DNA from: Peribolospora baueri
Taxonomy: Eukaryota > Basidiomycota > Peribolosporomycetes > Peribolosporales > Peribolosporaceae
Length of the DNA: 64,000 bases
Reading direction: 5' to 3'
NCBI GenBank assembly: GCA_029717555.1
Contig: JAMDHS010000056.1
Coordinates: forward strand, 62,001-126,000
Positions 11,809-22,600 of this stretch are shown here, in pieces. Position 1 is the stretch's first letter, and each line of letters opens with the position of its first letter. The translations under genes were made by a program, and so were the position numbers. The notes under the pieces are model-generated. The model was not told where the DNA came from. It did not search any database and saw nothing but the letters and a program-made list of their open reading frames with translations.

Positions 11809-12290
11809 AGCGAGCTGGGATTGTCTCACCCCTCCTCCGACACCCCTGTCGCCACACTGCGCCCACCACCCAGACCACCCATTTGCGCCCGACCGAACCC
11901 CTTCCCCATACCCAACCCCTCTCTCGAGCGCCAATGTCGGTCGAAGACGCAAGGTCGAACCTCACAGCGGATCCATGCCATGCGCCCATCGATCGCCCCG
12001 GCGACGATCGCGATCACCGTCCCCCCTCTTTCTTTCTGACAAACGCCGACGTCGACGCTGATTGGCAAACAAGGCGCAAGGCGCTACGCGCGTTCGTTCA
12101 CACCAGTCCTTGCCTTTGCCTTACCTATCCGTCCGCTCGTCCGTTCGTCGCACATCGGCCGGCCGGCCGTCGACTCCGAAGCCGAACGGGCAAAGGGGCA
12201 TGTACGGAGAGAGGCGCGATCCACGTACAGGCGCCGTGTACAGGGTCGCACAGGACACGCACGCTGTATGTATTTGCGCCCTACCACGCA

Positions 12291-12325
12291 TGCAGTCAGT
12301 CTGTCAGTCAGTCTGTCTGTCTGTT
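12291..12325. repeat. (GTCA)n/(GTCT)n compound repeat
   Basis: Alternating GTCA and GTCT units. Confidence 0.75.
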
Positions 12326-12383
12326 TGGCCCGCCGAGATGAGGCGTAGCGAGTCCTTCCTCTCTCCCAAGATGGCCGTCGGAG

Positions 12384-12410
12384 ACATTGACATCGACATT
12401 GACATCGATT
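12384..12410. repeat. (GACATT/GACATC)n hexanucleotide repeat
   Basis: Four hexanucleotide units alternating GACATT and GACATC. Confidence 0.75.
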
Positions 12411-12501
12411 CGACTCGAGTGGTCGCATCGCATCGCATCGCGCCGTCCTGCGCACGGTGTGTACCGCACGTGCCATATGCGCACAGGACGATGCCCGCCT
12501 A

Positions 12502-12520
12502 TACGTACGTACGTACGTAC
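12502..12520. repeat. (TACG)n self-complementary repeat
   Basis: About five TACG units. The unit is its own reverse complement in the repeat phase, so the tract can form a hairpin. Confidence 0.8.
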
Positions 12521-12886
12521 ACGGACGGCAGGAATGACCGAACGTAGATCGATTCGTCGATCCCTTATCATCGTCGTCCAGTGTCAAACGCGCTTCAGTC
12601 AGTTGACATGGACTTCCATTTCGAATGACATTCCACCCGACGACACAATTTCCTAAACCAGTCCGTTTTACTAACGTCAATGGGAGCGGGAGCGACCACA
12701 GAACGTATCTGGTCGAGGCGCGAAGAAAGACACAGAGAGAGACGACCCATGTCCCTAATGTCACCGAGAGAGGCGAAGCGAATCGATGGCAACCGACGTC
12801 CCCGAAAGGTCGACGCCAGCCGGACGTCTAATCTATTGCTCGTCATCTGACCGCTCAAACTTGATCGAGCTGTTCGACGCCCAAGC

Positions 12887-12902
12887 CAGTCAGTCAGTCA
12901 GT
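12887..12902. repeat. (GTCA)n repeat
   Basis: Four units, just beyond the stop of the Nopp140-like gene, probably in its 3' UTR. Confidence 0.7.
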
Positions 12903-12941
12903 TCGTCCATCCATTCGTCCGTCCACCAGCCAGCCGCAAAC

Positions 12942-14872
12942 TCACTGGGTTCCCATATCGATCATTCCGCCCCTGTAGCTGCCCCTCTTCTTCTTGTTCT
13001 TCTCCTTCGTAAATCCTTTGCCCCGCGTCACGATCAAGTCCGCGTGCGCTCGGGAGCCGTACGAGTTGGTTGAGCCTCGCTGTTGGACGAGAAGGACGGG
13101 TGACGCATGAAGGAGCGGAGCGCGAAGTGGATACGAGGGGTGTGGTGACAATGAACCGGGAAAACGACGAGCAAAAAAAGAGAAATGAGCATTCTCCTAT
13201 GCTCCCGCCCACCCGCGCGAACGACGGGCGAGGAACGAACGAACGAACGAACGCACCTTGGAGTCAAAGCTCATGTCCTTGAGCCTTTCGTCGTCCCAAA
13301 CGATCTCCTCCGCCTTGACCCTCCTGAACGGCGTGTTCTGCTGCTTCTGCTTCCCCTTGTTGCCCGCCGACGTGCTCCCCGGAGTGCTTGTACCAGAAGG
13401 CGTGCCGCTCAGACCCGCTGGGCCCGTCTTGAGTCGCCCTTCTGCCCCGTTGGGCGTAGATGCGGCACCAGCACCGCCGACGGCCGCAACGGCGAGCGGA
13501 GTCGCCCCAGCGCCCGACATGACCGTCGTGCTCGTCATCCCCGTAGATACTGTAGGACTGTCGAGCTTTCGCTTCTTGTTGGAAGACTTGTGTGCCAGAG
13601 GCGTTTTCCTGTTCCTGTCATCGCTGATCAGCGAGGGACGGCGAGAGACAGTGAGAAAAGAACGAGGCAGTGAGAAATCGAACGCGGCCAGAGATGGAAA
13701 GTAAAGTAGAGCCAGCCACAGTGAAATGGCTACATACCTTGATGAGGACGACGAAGAGGAGGAGGAGGAGGAGGAGCTGCTGCTGCTGCTGTCCGAGTCG
13801 CTGTCGCTGTCACTGCTCTCGCTGCTGCTAGAGCTGGAACTGCTCTCGCTCTGCGCCTTGCGCTTCTTTCCTGCCAGGTTTCCGCTCGCTGGGGCGGAAG
13901 CCGCAGGAGTGGATCCAGGCGTATGTCGCTGTCCGCCAATCACTGCGTCCACCTCAGTCTTCGAGCCCACGCTGCTCGAGTCTCTGCCCGCTGTCACTGA
14001 TGATGAGCGGTTGGGTGTAGATGAGGAGGCCGAAGACGAAGAGGACGAAGAAGATGACGAAGACGACAAAGACGACGAGGACGAGGACGAAGACGAAGAT
14101 GACGAGGACGAAGACGAAGACGAAGACGACGAGGACGAGGACGACGAGGACAAGTCGCTAGAGCTGCTGGAAGAAGATTTGTCTTCAGAACCAGACTCCG
14201 ATCCGGATTCAGAGGAAGAGGAGCTCGACGAAGACGACGAAGACTCCTCGGAGGCCGGCGCATCGCCTTGAGCCTGGGATGTTGTGGTGGGCACTGTCAG
14301 AGCAGTCGTACCCTTTGCAGGTTTGGCATCAGATTCAGACTCGTCGGAACTTTCACTGTCCGAGGAAGAGGAACTGCAGGAAAATCGTTGTAGAGTTTAA
14401 GACGTTTGGCGTCAGCTCAGCGACGGCCGATACAAGGGATCCAGTGGAGAGGATATCGACAAGGACACTAACTCATCGCTTTTAGCGGCCTGCTCAGCCT
14501 TGGTCTGCGTAGTCCTCCATGCGGTGACGAGATGGACCAGCGTGGAGCCCTGTCCGGCTTCGAGCTTTTTGATGTGGTCGGGGCCCTCGGTATTCAAAAC
14601 TTCGTTGAACAGTGTTTCCGCGAGCTTGGTATACGATCGCGAGACGAGGAAAGCATAAATGAGCGAGTACGTGTCTGTCAAAACGAGCGATGAAAAAAGG
14701 TAAGGGGAATGAGTGAAGCTGTAAGTGACCGAAGCATGAGCTCTGCCCGGCTCGCCCCTCGCCCACCTGTGAGAGCTCGATCGGAAGCAGGGCCCGAGTG
14801 CAACACCTTGGGTTTCTCGTTTTCGTAGCGAGAGCTGGAAGACGACGACGATGACGATGATGAGGAGCTCAT
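12942..14872 (-). CDS. Nopp140/SRP40-like nucleolar phosphoprotein with LisH motif
   Basis: Likely nucleolar chaperone of snoRNP and Pol I assembly. Exons 14872-14767, 14674-14473, 14373-13738, 13614-13257 and 13079-12942 agree in phase and give about 479 aa. The start is followed by a pure Ser run. Exon 2 has a LisH-type helix (SLIYAFLVSRSYTKLAETLF). Exon 3 is a very long Ser/Asp/Glu tract of the kind phosphorylated by CK2. The C-terminus is the diagnostic SRP40/Nopp140 domain: NTPFRRVKAEE, then SYGSRAHADLIVTRGKGF, then EKNKKKRGSYRGGMID, closing shortly after. The acidic tract is encoded by TCG/TCC/TCA codons, so both strands look low-complexity at 13.7-14.3 kb. An intron near 13.2 kb holds a (GAAC)n repeat. 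It is divergent from Med16. Confidence 0.9.
13232..13254. repeat. (GAAC)n inside a Nopp140-like intron
   Basis: Five GAAC units, wholly within the last intron of the minus-strand gene, directly beside its GTGCGT donor at 13256. Confidence 0.8.
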
Positions 14873-15126
14873 GGTCGCTCAAACTCCTGTTGCTGTTCTG
14901 ACGGACGTCCTAGTAGACTTCCGCTGTGCTGCTTCCCTTTTCCGACGGTAGCACAGCGAGGAAGAACGCTCTGGGGAAAACTGCGGCAAATTAACAATTG
15001 ACACGTGACTAGTTATCGCGGTAATCCCGCTCAGGCCCCCGTTGTCTGGAACAAGCGGGTGGGCGGGTTGAGAGCGATCAATGCCTAACATCAGCTCGAC
15101 ACTTCATCCCCCGCTTCGCCTCTTGA
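14873..15126. promoter_or_regulatory. bidirectional promoter, Nopp140-like / Med16
   Basis: Only 254 bp separate the two divergent start codons, so both promoters lie here. A CACGTGA box is at 15002-15008, roughly midway, next to the AT-richest part (TTAACAATTG). I see no canonical TATA box in either direction. Confidence 0.65.
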
Positions 15127-18100
15127 ATGGCTTCAACTAAACGGCCTCGGTCTCCGGAGCAGAAGGGGCTGTCTCCAGGTACGAAGGACATCTCAAACGG
15201 CGCCGCAGCCAGCGACACGGTCGACGATCGCCGTGCAGGAGAGCCCGCATCGCCGGTGAGGAAGCGGCCTAGGACGACAAGCGAGGGCAAAGGCAAAGCA
15301 AAAGGGGAGGGCGATGGAGGGCCCAGAGACGGAAGATCCGAAGAGACAAGGGAACTGCGAGACTTCGTTATCGAGGCGCAGAGGAGCTGGAAGATGGCGG
15401 AATTGGAAGTGCTTGTGAACGAGTGGCAGGCCGGGAGGGGAAGGGCCCAGTGAGTGAATGCGTTCTTTCTCCCCATTCCCATTTCTTGTCTCGGACCTTC
15501 TCCGAGCCGGTACTTATTGTATCTGTGTGCTTACATGGATCTGGCCCCATTTTTGTTTTGACAGCACTGTTGCGTGGTCCCGGCACAATCTGATTGCCTA
15601 CTCGTCGCCCCAACCTCGGACTGCCTCTTCACCTTCTCTTCCATCTATAACCCTTTTCTCGATCCCTTCTTCACCCTTCCGGCCCCTCAAAACTGTCTCT
15701 CTGTTCCCTCCGCTTGGGTCGCCACCGCTGGACAGTGCGACGTATATTTCGTTTTCGCCGACCGGCTTGACGCTCGTCGCCTATTTTCCTCCACCTACGG
15801 ACGGCACATTCAGCGTTCAACGGACGGATGATTCGACCACATTGCCAGGCCTCGAGGACTTAGCGGGTGTAACTGGTTCGACGCCGTACGCGATGCAGAA
15901 TCTCACTGGGGCGCCCAGCAGCGGCATGGCAAGGACCAGCGGACCTGATGGTACCGGCGCCTCAGGCGGTTTGCTGTGCATCTGGTCTTGCGGCTCCTCG
16001 GGCTGTATGAACGATTGGATCCTTCGGCAGTCAGTCTCTGTAGCACCTCTGGACGAGGTCGGGGTAGACCTAGCGGGCGTCAGTGGTGGCCAGAGAGTAG
16101 GGCTTGGACTAGGGCTGGATCACATGCCTGGGACATCGAGCACTTCACAGAGGAAGATTGGCGGTGCTGTGAAGGAGCTAGTTTGGTTGGGGAGCGGGAG
16201 GCAGGTGAGTTCCACGCCGTACCTCCTCCATCGTTATGCAGACCCACTGACATTTTCGTCGTGTTAGTGGTATGCCGCACCGCGCCCTACAGACAAATCA
16301 GCAGTCAGCGGCGCTCCGTCTTTCGTGCGCGCCCCTGTTCAAGGCCCACAATTTTACGGTGGTCCGCACTCGGCAGAGGCGTTTATTGTTTTGGACGAAG
16401 CAGCAGGACTCCATCTTTTCATAACTCAGGCACCGCGCTCCCCCACCGTGCCTTTTCAGATTGCACACACCACCCTTTTGTCGCCGTCGTTCAGCGGTTC
16501 GAAGCCCTCGACGTCAGGCTGTTCCGCACCTGGAGGGCTCAAAGTAACGCATTCTGCGATCGGCTTTGTGGGCGATGGTCAGTTCACCTCTCTGTCTTCT
16601 TCCACAGACGATAGGAATGGCTTCTCACGCGCGTTTATTTATATGTTCCTTCAGAGCCCAACATATTGGTAGCAAGCCGACTCACAGCACGTGCGAAGCG
16701 TCTAGAGCGATCACTCTCTTCCTTAGAGCCATTTCCTAGCACCGCTGTCGACCCGCTGGGATTTGGCGCCGACCTCGGCGCGGGGCCCGATTCCGGTGCC
16801 TCAATTGGTGGAACCGGTCAGGGAAGTGAATTAACCGACTCAGCCGCTCAGATATTCGACAAAATGGTAGCTTCAGCGGCTGATGAGGACCGAATAGAGT
16901 TGACGGAGGTGAACGTGCAGCTTGATGGGGAGGCAAGCAGTGAGTTTTTCCCATTTGGCTAGCTGTGCGAAGAACTTTGTTGCTCATTCATCTGCCCATC
17001 TGATTCAGCTCTCTCTGCGCGGCCGCTTCCGCCAATCTACCTTACGACCGCATCGTACCCTCCATCTCCGAGCCCCTCGGCGACGGACAGCCAACATGTT
17101 CTCGCGAATGCCCCGACCCACCTGGTGTTCCTTCCCGTACATTCGAACTCAAGTACTTCTTTGCAAAGCAACGGACCCACAGCCCGATTAGCGGCCGTTT
17201 TCCCTTTTGCTGCCGCAGATCCATCGGCAATGGGCGACTCGGTCGTCCGTACGTGGGAACTGACCAGACGCCCTAGAGAGATATCGGACGTGTTCGCTCA
17301 GCTCGAATGTAAGAAGGCGGACGTGGGCAGTGGTCCTAACGATTGGGTGAGTTGTCAAAAACCAGTTTTTCGGTTTAACGAAGGATCTGCTACTCATGCA
17401 AGCATCTCGCGTCGTGAATCTGACCTCCATAGACACATCGAGAATTGCCTCTCTGCCGACTTCAAGGCGAAGTAGTGACTTCGCTCTGCTCAGAGGACTC
17501 TCCGACCCCATTTACAGTTGTCCTCGGCTCGTTCAAGCTGGGAGAAAGCGGGCGCATCAGCGAGTCTTTGCGGGTGGTAGATCCGTGAGTTGGACCACGT
17601 TTCAGGCTTTCAAGTCTAGGCGAGTATGGATGAGAGGAGTGAAGGAAGGTTTCGCTTTTTACAGGACATCTTTTGAGGCCCTTTCAATGTTTGAGCCTGT
17701 CTATGTCCCGTCCAAGGTGTCCCACTCTTCAGGTGCAGTGCTCTTTGTCTCTCCTCGTGCGCAACTTTGCAGCTGAATTCCGCCCCATTCTTCTTCCTCT
17801 AACTTGGTCTTCACAGACCTCGCCGTCTCTCCGAACCGTTCTCTTGCCTGTTCATCGCCCTCCACACATTTTCCGCGTGTGACTTTTTTGCCTTATTTCC
17901 GATCCAAGCCAAGCGACGGTGGGTGATTCCCCCTTTTTTCCGGCTTACTTTTAATTCTTTCACCTCCATCTGCACCTATTGATTATTCGATTGGGCTCAA
18001 ACAGACGTCAAACCTTTGGCGCACGTGGAACACCAACTGGGTCTTGATCTCGTCCTTTCCATGCTTCGCGACAACAATGGCGTCGATGTCGTGAGGAGGG

Positions 18101-19458
18101 CAGTTGGCCTTGACAGGGGTGAGGAGCGGGTAAAAGAGGATTTTGCGAAGGATGGGTTTCTCCGTTTGACTAATCTTAAAACACTGATGCGTTCAGATGC
18201 TCTTGTTCGAGTCCTTCGGGCCACTTGGGAAGCGGCACATGCGCAATTGCATGGCAAGTCGGACCCGCGTTTGATTTTAGAGCTGCTTCGCTTGCAGTTT
18301 GCTATGTTTCGGTATGTAATCTCCGTGTTCGGGTGCTTTATAACTCAATGTATTAGCGAGTTGACCTTCATATTGGATTTCGTAAACCTAGGGCAACGGA
18401 GCCGAAATTCGAGGCTCGCCAGGTTAACGACTTGCAGCTGCTGCTGGAGCTCATTATAGCCGACCGAGCGTTCAATTCCTGTCAAGCACCTGCAACAGAG
18501 GCGAAGATGGCCGGCATGGCTTTCAAGCAGGGTGAGGACAAGTTTTTGTCCCAGTGTCGTTTGATCGTGGTTCCGGTCCTGATGGCGGCGCTGATATGCT
18601 TCGCCAACTTGAAGACATCGTATGGCCCCTTATTGGCTACACGAGCTGGCTCCTTTATACGTTCGGGGATCTCGTGCGTAGTGCGAGCTTGGAACGAGCA
18701 CGGAGAGATTTTCAAATCGATTCTGGAGCAGTGGCCGTTCCCGATGGTCTCTTCCTCCTCCTACACCCTTTTTCGCGCCAAGTCATTCACAAGTTGGTCA
18801 ATAAGGCACTCAGTTTTCGATCTTTTATCAACGAGCCCAATCCTGTCCTGTCCGGGAGTGCCAAAGTGACCTTTGACGTTGCGAGGGACGTGGTGCGGAA
18901 TTTGTTCGTGGAGGCGGCGATCGACTTGGAGGAGATGAAGAAGATGCTTGACGAGACAGCAAGGGACGTCGATGGAGCGTGGAAAGGTGAGCCAACGAGG
19001 ACTGCTGGATCCCTAGCGCGCAATTAGACATATGATAGATCGCCTCATTCTTCTGCTGTATCACGACACTGGACGTTTCAACAGGCCTGCAGCCTCGGAC
19101 GGCAGTCCGCGATGCGCTTATCGACCTGTCCCTCCCCGAACCCGTCTTACCGCTCGCGACCCGGCTGCTAGAAGAACTTGCCACTCGGCCAGGTTTGGCT
19201 GACCGCCTGTCCTTGTTCATGCCCACGAATGGCGACGACACCGGGGACCCACTGCGGCAGCTGAAAGCACTTTCCAACACTATCGACGTAATCCGGAAGG
19301 CAAAGCTACCTCTCGGTTCGGCACCTGGTACAGTGAAGTGCTGTCTCCGGTGCGGAAGTTTGTCGTCTGTGGATCCGCTGCCCGGAGCTTTGCTGCCGCT
19401 AATAGAGCTTGCACACGAGCTTCACTGTGTATGTGGTGGACCGTGGTGGGCAGAATGA
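15127..19458 (+). CDS. MED16: Mediator complex subunit 16 (Med16/Sin4)
   Basis: Tail-module subunit of Mediator, relaying activator signals to RNA polymerase II in the nucleus. The N-terminal exon (15127-15449) is Lys/Glu-rich. Exon 2 (15565-16204) starts the beta-propeller (VAWSRHNLIAYSS, then YISFSPTGLTLVAYF) and exon 3 starts at 16268 (WYAAPRP). Many small exons follow. The C-terminal region has the Med16 helical part (TFDVARDVVRNLFVEAAID). It ends with the family's zinc-like signature, CCLRCGSL followed by HELHCVCGGPWW, just before the stop. I place the protein at about 1,100 to 1,200 residues. Exons in the middle (17.5-18.5 kb) were only checked for open frame, not each junction. The pairing of the propeller start with the CxCGGxW end makes the identification strong. 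Confidence 0.88.
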
Positions 19459-19625
19459 TGCGAATCCAGGCCAATGCGAATGGATACACGTGCCGGGAAA
19501 AACGAATATGGAGAAATGAGGGTATAACACGGTGTACGGTTACAAGGAAAGAAACGGCCTGCACCGTCGTCAAAGGGGCGGTGTCGGGCAAGTGACGAAA
19601 AGGAATGACTAAACACCAGCCAGCA

Positions 19626-22600
19626 TCAGGACGCCCGGTAGGCGGCGAGCTTAGCGCTCAAAGCCTCGGCCGTCGGAGGCTCCGTATCGCTTTGCGGTTT
19701 CTTTTCTCGTGGCGGACCTCCAGCGCCGTTGGCCGTGTAGTTGAACATCTTGTGTAGCTCTGCGAGCTTGCTGTCCGGCGCTACTGTCGGTCGGGGCGGC
19801 GTGGGGCGAACTTCGCCGCTTCCGGAAGATACTCGGCTACCAGTTACCGGACTGGCTGGTGGCACCTCCTCTGCAAACAAAAATAACGATTTGTCAGTCC
19901 AGTTCGTAGAATTTCAGTCTGCAAGAGAACTTACGGGCATCGGCCATATCGACGAGATGTTTCTCGTGTTCGTCCTCCGCAGCATGATTGGCTAGCGCCC
20001 GTTTGATATACCGTTGGAAGATCGGACCAGTCTCCTCCAGCTGGTAATTGATCCGGCCATTCATATGGGGATGTGCCTTCTGGAACTCGTACAGCTCCCG
20101 AATGGCCTGTTAGATAGGACGACAGAGTGACAGCATGAAAGCGGTCAGTTGGCGCAACGACATATTGACAAACAACGAGACATGAGCTCACCGGTCGAGA
20201 CTCGTTCTTGTTCGCAATCTTCTTGAAGATGGCAGACAGCTCAGCATGCAACTTGTCCTCGTCAGAGATAGTAGACTGTCTACGGTCTTTCGAGCGGGCA
20301 GCTGAGGTGCTAGCCGCATCCGATGCAGACGAAGGGCGACTGATGACGCCTTCTTCTGTTGGCCGGCCTTCCTCCGAGGGACTGGTTGGCTTTTGGGCCG
20401 CTACAGGCGCGTTGTCGTTCAAAAGGCGCATCAAATACGGGTAGATGAAGCTGTTCTCCGGGCTCTCAATGAGCTCGAGCTTGTCATATACGTCCTCGCC
20501 GAAGGCTTGCACGTAGTTGGTTAAAATGACCTTGACTGTTCGAAGAGGCAAGTCGCTGAGCGGCAGGTCGTCTTGTGCGCGGCGCTTCCACTCCGCCGGC
20601 GGGATCGCCGACAAAAAGATGTCCACGTCGACGAGAAGCTGGCAGGCGTCGATCGAGCCGTCCTCGAGCGATGTTGGCAGCCGCTTCGAGATCTTCCAGA
20701 GACATTTGACCACTAGCTCGGCGAACTTTGCTCGTTTGGGCAACGTTTCTTCCGAGAGCTCCCTCATGTCTTCCGTCGCCTCTCTCAACATGCTGAACAA
20801 TGCACTATGTGAAGAAACGTAGCGAGACGCACTTGCTCAGCACGAATCGCTTTCTGAGAAACCCACACGACGTATAGCATGACTTACCTGAACAGGTTAT
20901 TGAGGCTGCAGGCGTTGAAGCTTCGGAGAACTATAATGTTGAGGTACTTAGAGTACGTCTGCGCTTGTTCGTCGTCTGGTCGGAAAGATGCGTCGATCAA
21001 GCGGGTCAAATACTCCGTGAGAAGGTGAAGGAGGGCGGTAGAGGAGACACCAGAACCGAGAGCATGGTCGTCGACCTCGGCAGCGGGGTCGAAGAAGCTA
21101 TTGGCGGTCGAGATGAGGTGCTTGCAGAGTCGCTGGTAGCCCTTCGAGTTCGGCTCGCTCCCAAGGCCATCAAAGCCCTTGCGCGTTTGGATAGCCATAG
21201 CCTCGACAAACTGGTCGGCGTGGACCATGAGCGAAGAAGAGCGCTTCTCGATGTGCCTATCAATCCTTTTAAGGGCCTCAGAGCTCCGATTCGGGTCGTT
21301 GCTGAGGATCTCGTTGATGATCACATCCACCATCGGACCGGATGCCGATGCGGACTGGACGGCTTCGTCGACCGTACCTCGCCTCCGATGCAGATCTTCA
21401 TGCGCAGACGCCGAGTCGACAGTCGCTGCGTCGCTTCCCGCATGCGAAACGCCAGACATTGGACGTACCTGCTGGGCGGCGTGTTCATCCTCTCCGTCGT
21501 AGGCAGACGTGGTTGGGGAGCGCATTCGCGAGGCCGGCCTAGAGACCGGTCTGGACACTTCCGAACCACGTCTTGACCGCGGCTGGGATCGCGTTGGAGA
21601 AGATGGCGTCACTCGGCCATCTTGGGAGCCAAGGCTACCACGCGGGGAAGGAATGGTCGATTCGCGAGCCGGGCGGGGAAGACCAGGCAGCTTAGACTTT
21701 GGTGGTTGACCGGCAGCAGGAACGTGGACAGACGACGGCCGAGCGAGACGGGAAGGGATCGCTGATGATCGTCCGATCCTGGAAGGCGTCGCAATCGCTG
21801 AGGCTGCGATGCCAGATGCTGGACCTGCGAAGCGTGCGCTGGTCGCTCCTGGCGGTGACGGCGCTACGGGCGTGGAGCGTCCTGGGGTGGCCGACACTCG
21901 AGGCGAGGCGGCGACCTTTCCGAGCGGACCCTCCGTTCGCTTTAGCCTTTCCGTCAGCAGGCTCTTGTCCTTGTCCCCGAGCTTGCCGACTAGTCCCCAA
22001 ACATCATCACCAATAAGCTTGTAGCCTTCGCCGATCGTATTAAGCGCCGCAGTGCGCACGTTGGCGTCACGGTCCGCTATAAGCGCCGCAATCGTAGGGA
22101 ATGCCTTGGAAGGCGTGCAGACCTGCAAAGAGTTTTTGCGAATGAGAGAACCGAGCTCTTCCAGCGACTCGGCTCTGGTGCGAGCGTTCTTCGACGGGAG
22201 GCCAAGCTCCAAGAGATTCGCAAACATCCTGCTCGGGGGATAGACACGACAGAGAGATTTGAAAAGACCTCGGATCCGTACACGAAAGACCTCTTTCGGA
22301 TCGCCGGACTGATGGGAAGGTAAAGATGGAAATCATTCAGCAGGGCACTCCTTTCAGCACCCGACAACTGCCGGGACCTACCTTGGCGATCAGACACGGC
22401 AGGAAGCAGGTAGCCTCATATTCGGTGATGTGGTAGTCCTCCTCATCAAGCACGGCGATGAGGTGCTCGAGGAGATCCAAGCACTTGACCGTCATGCTCG
22501 TGTTGTTGTCGGCGAAGCGAAGGGCTATGTACTTGAAGATGAGATCGGCGTTGGCGACGAAACGCCCGTTAATCTCCACATTAGACATTCCGTACTCCTT

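Larger units (their letters stand above)
8174..12941. other. 4.8 kb gene-free, microsatellite-rich intergenic region
   Basis: No open frame here shows a recognisable domain, and the longest (8611-9678 plus) is low-complexity with frames that depend on the repeats. The stretch holds many distinct short tandem repeats, listed separately. It lies between the cyclin start and the 3' end of the Nopp140-like gene, so cyclin regulatory DNA, a long cyclin 5' UTR or an unspliced noncoding RNA are all possible. Confidence 0.75.

Noticed and set aside
13738-14373. Plus-strand Asp/Glu/Leu-rich frame over the Nopp140 serine tract
   Set aside because: It is the antisense of Ser codons. The minus strand has the LisH motif, consistent introns and the SRP40 C-terminal domain.
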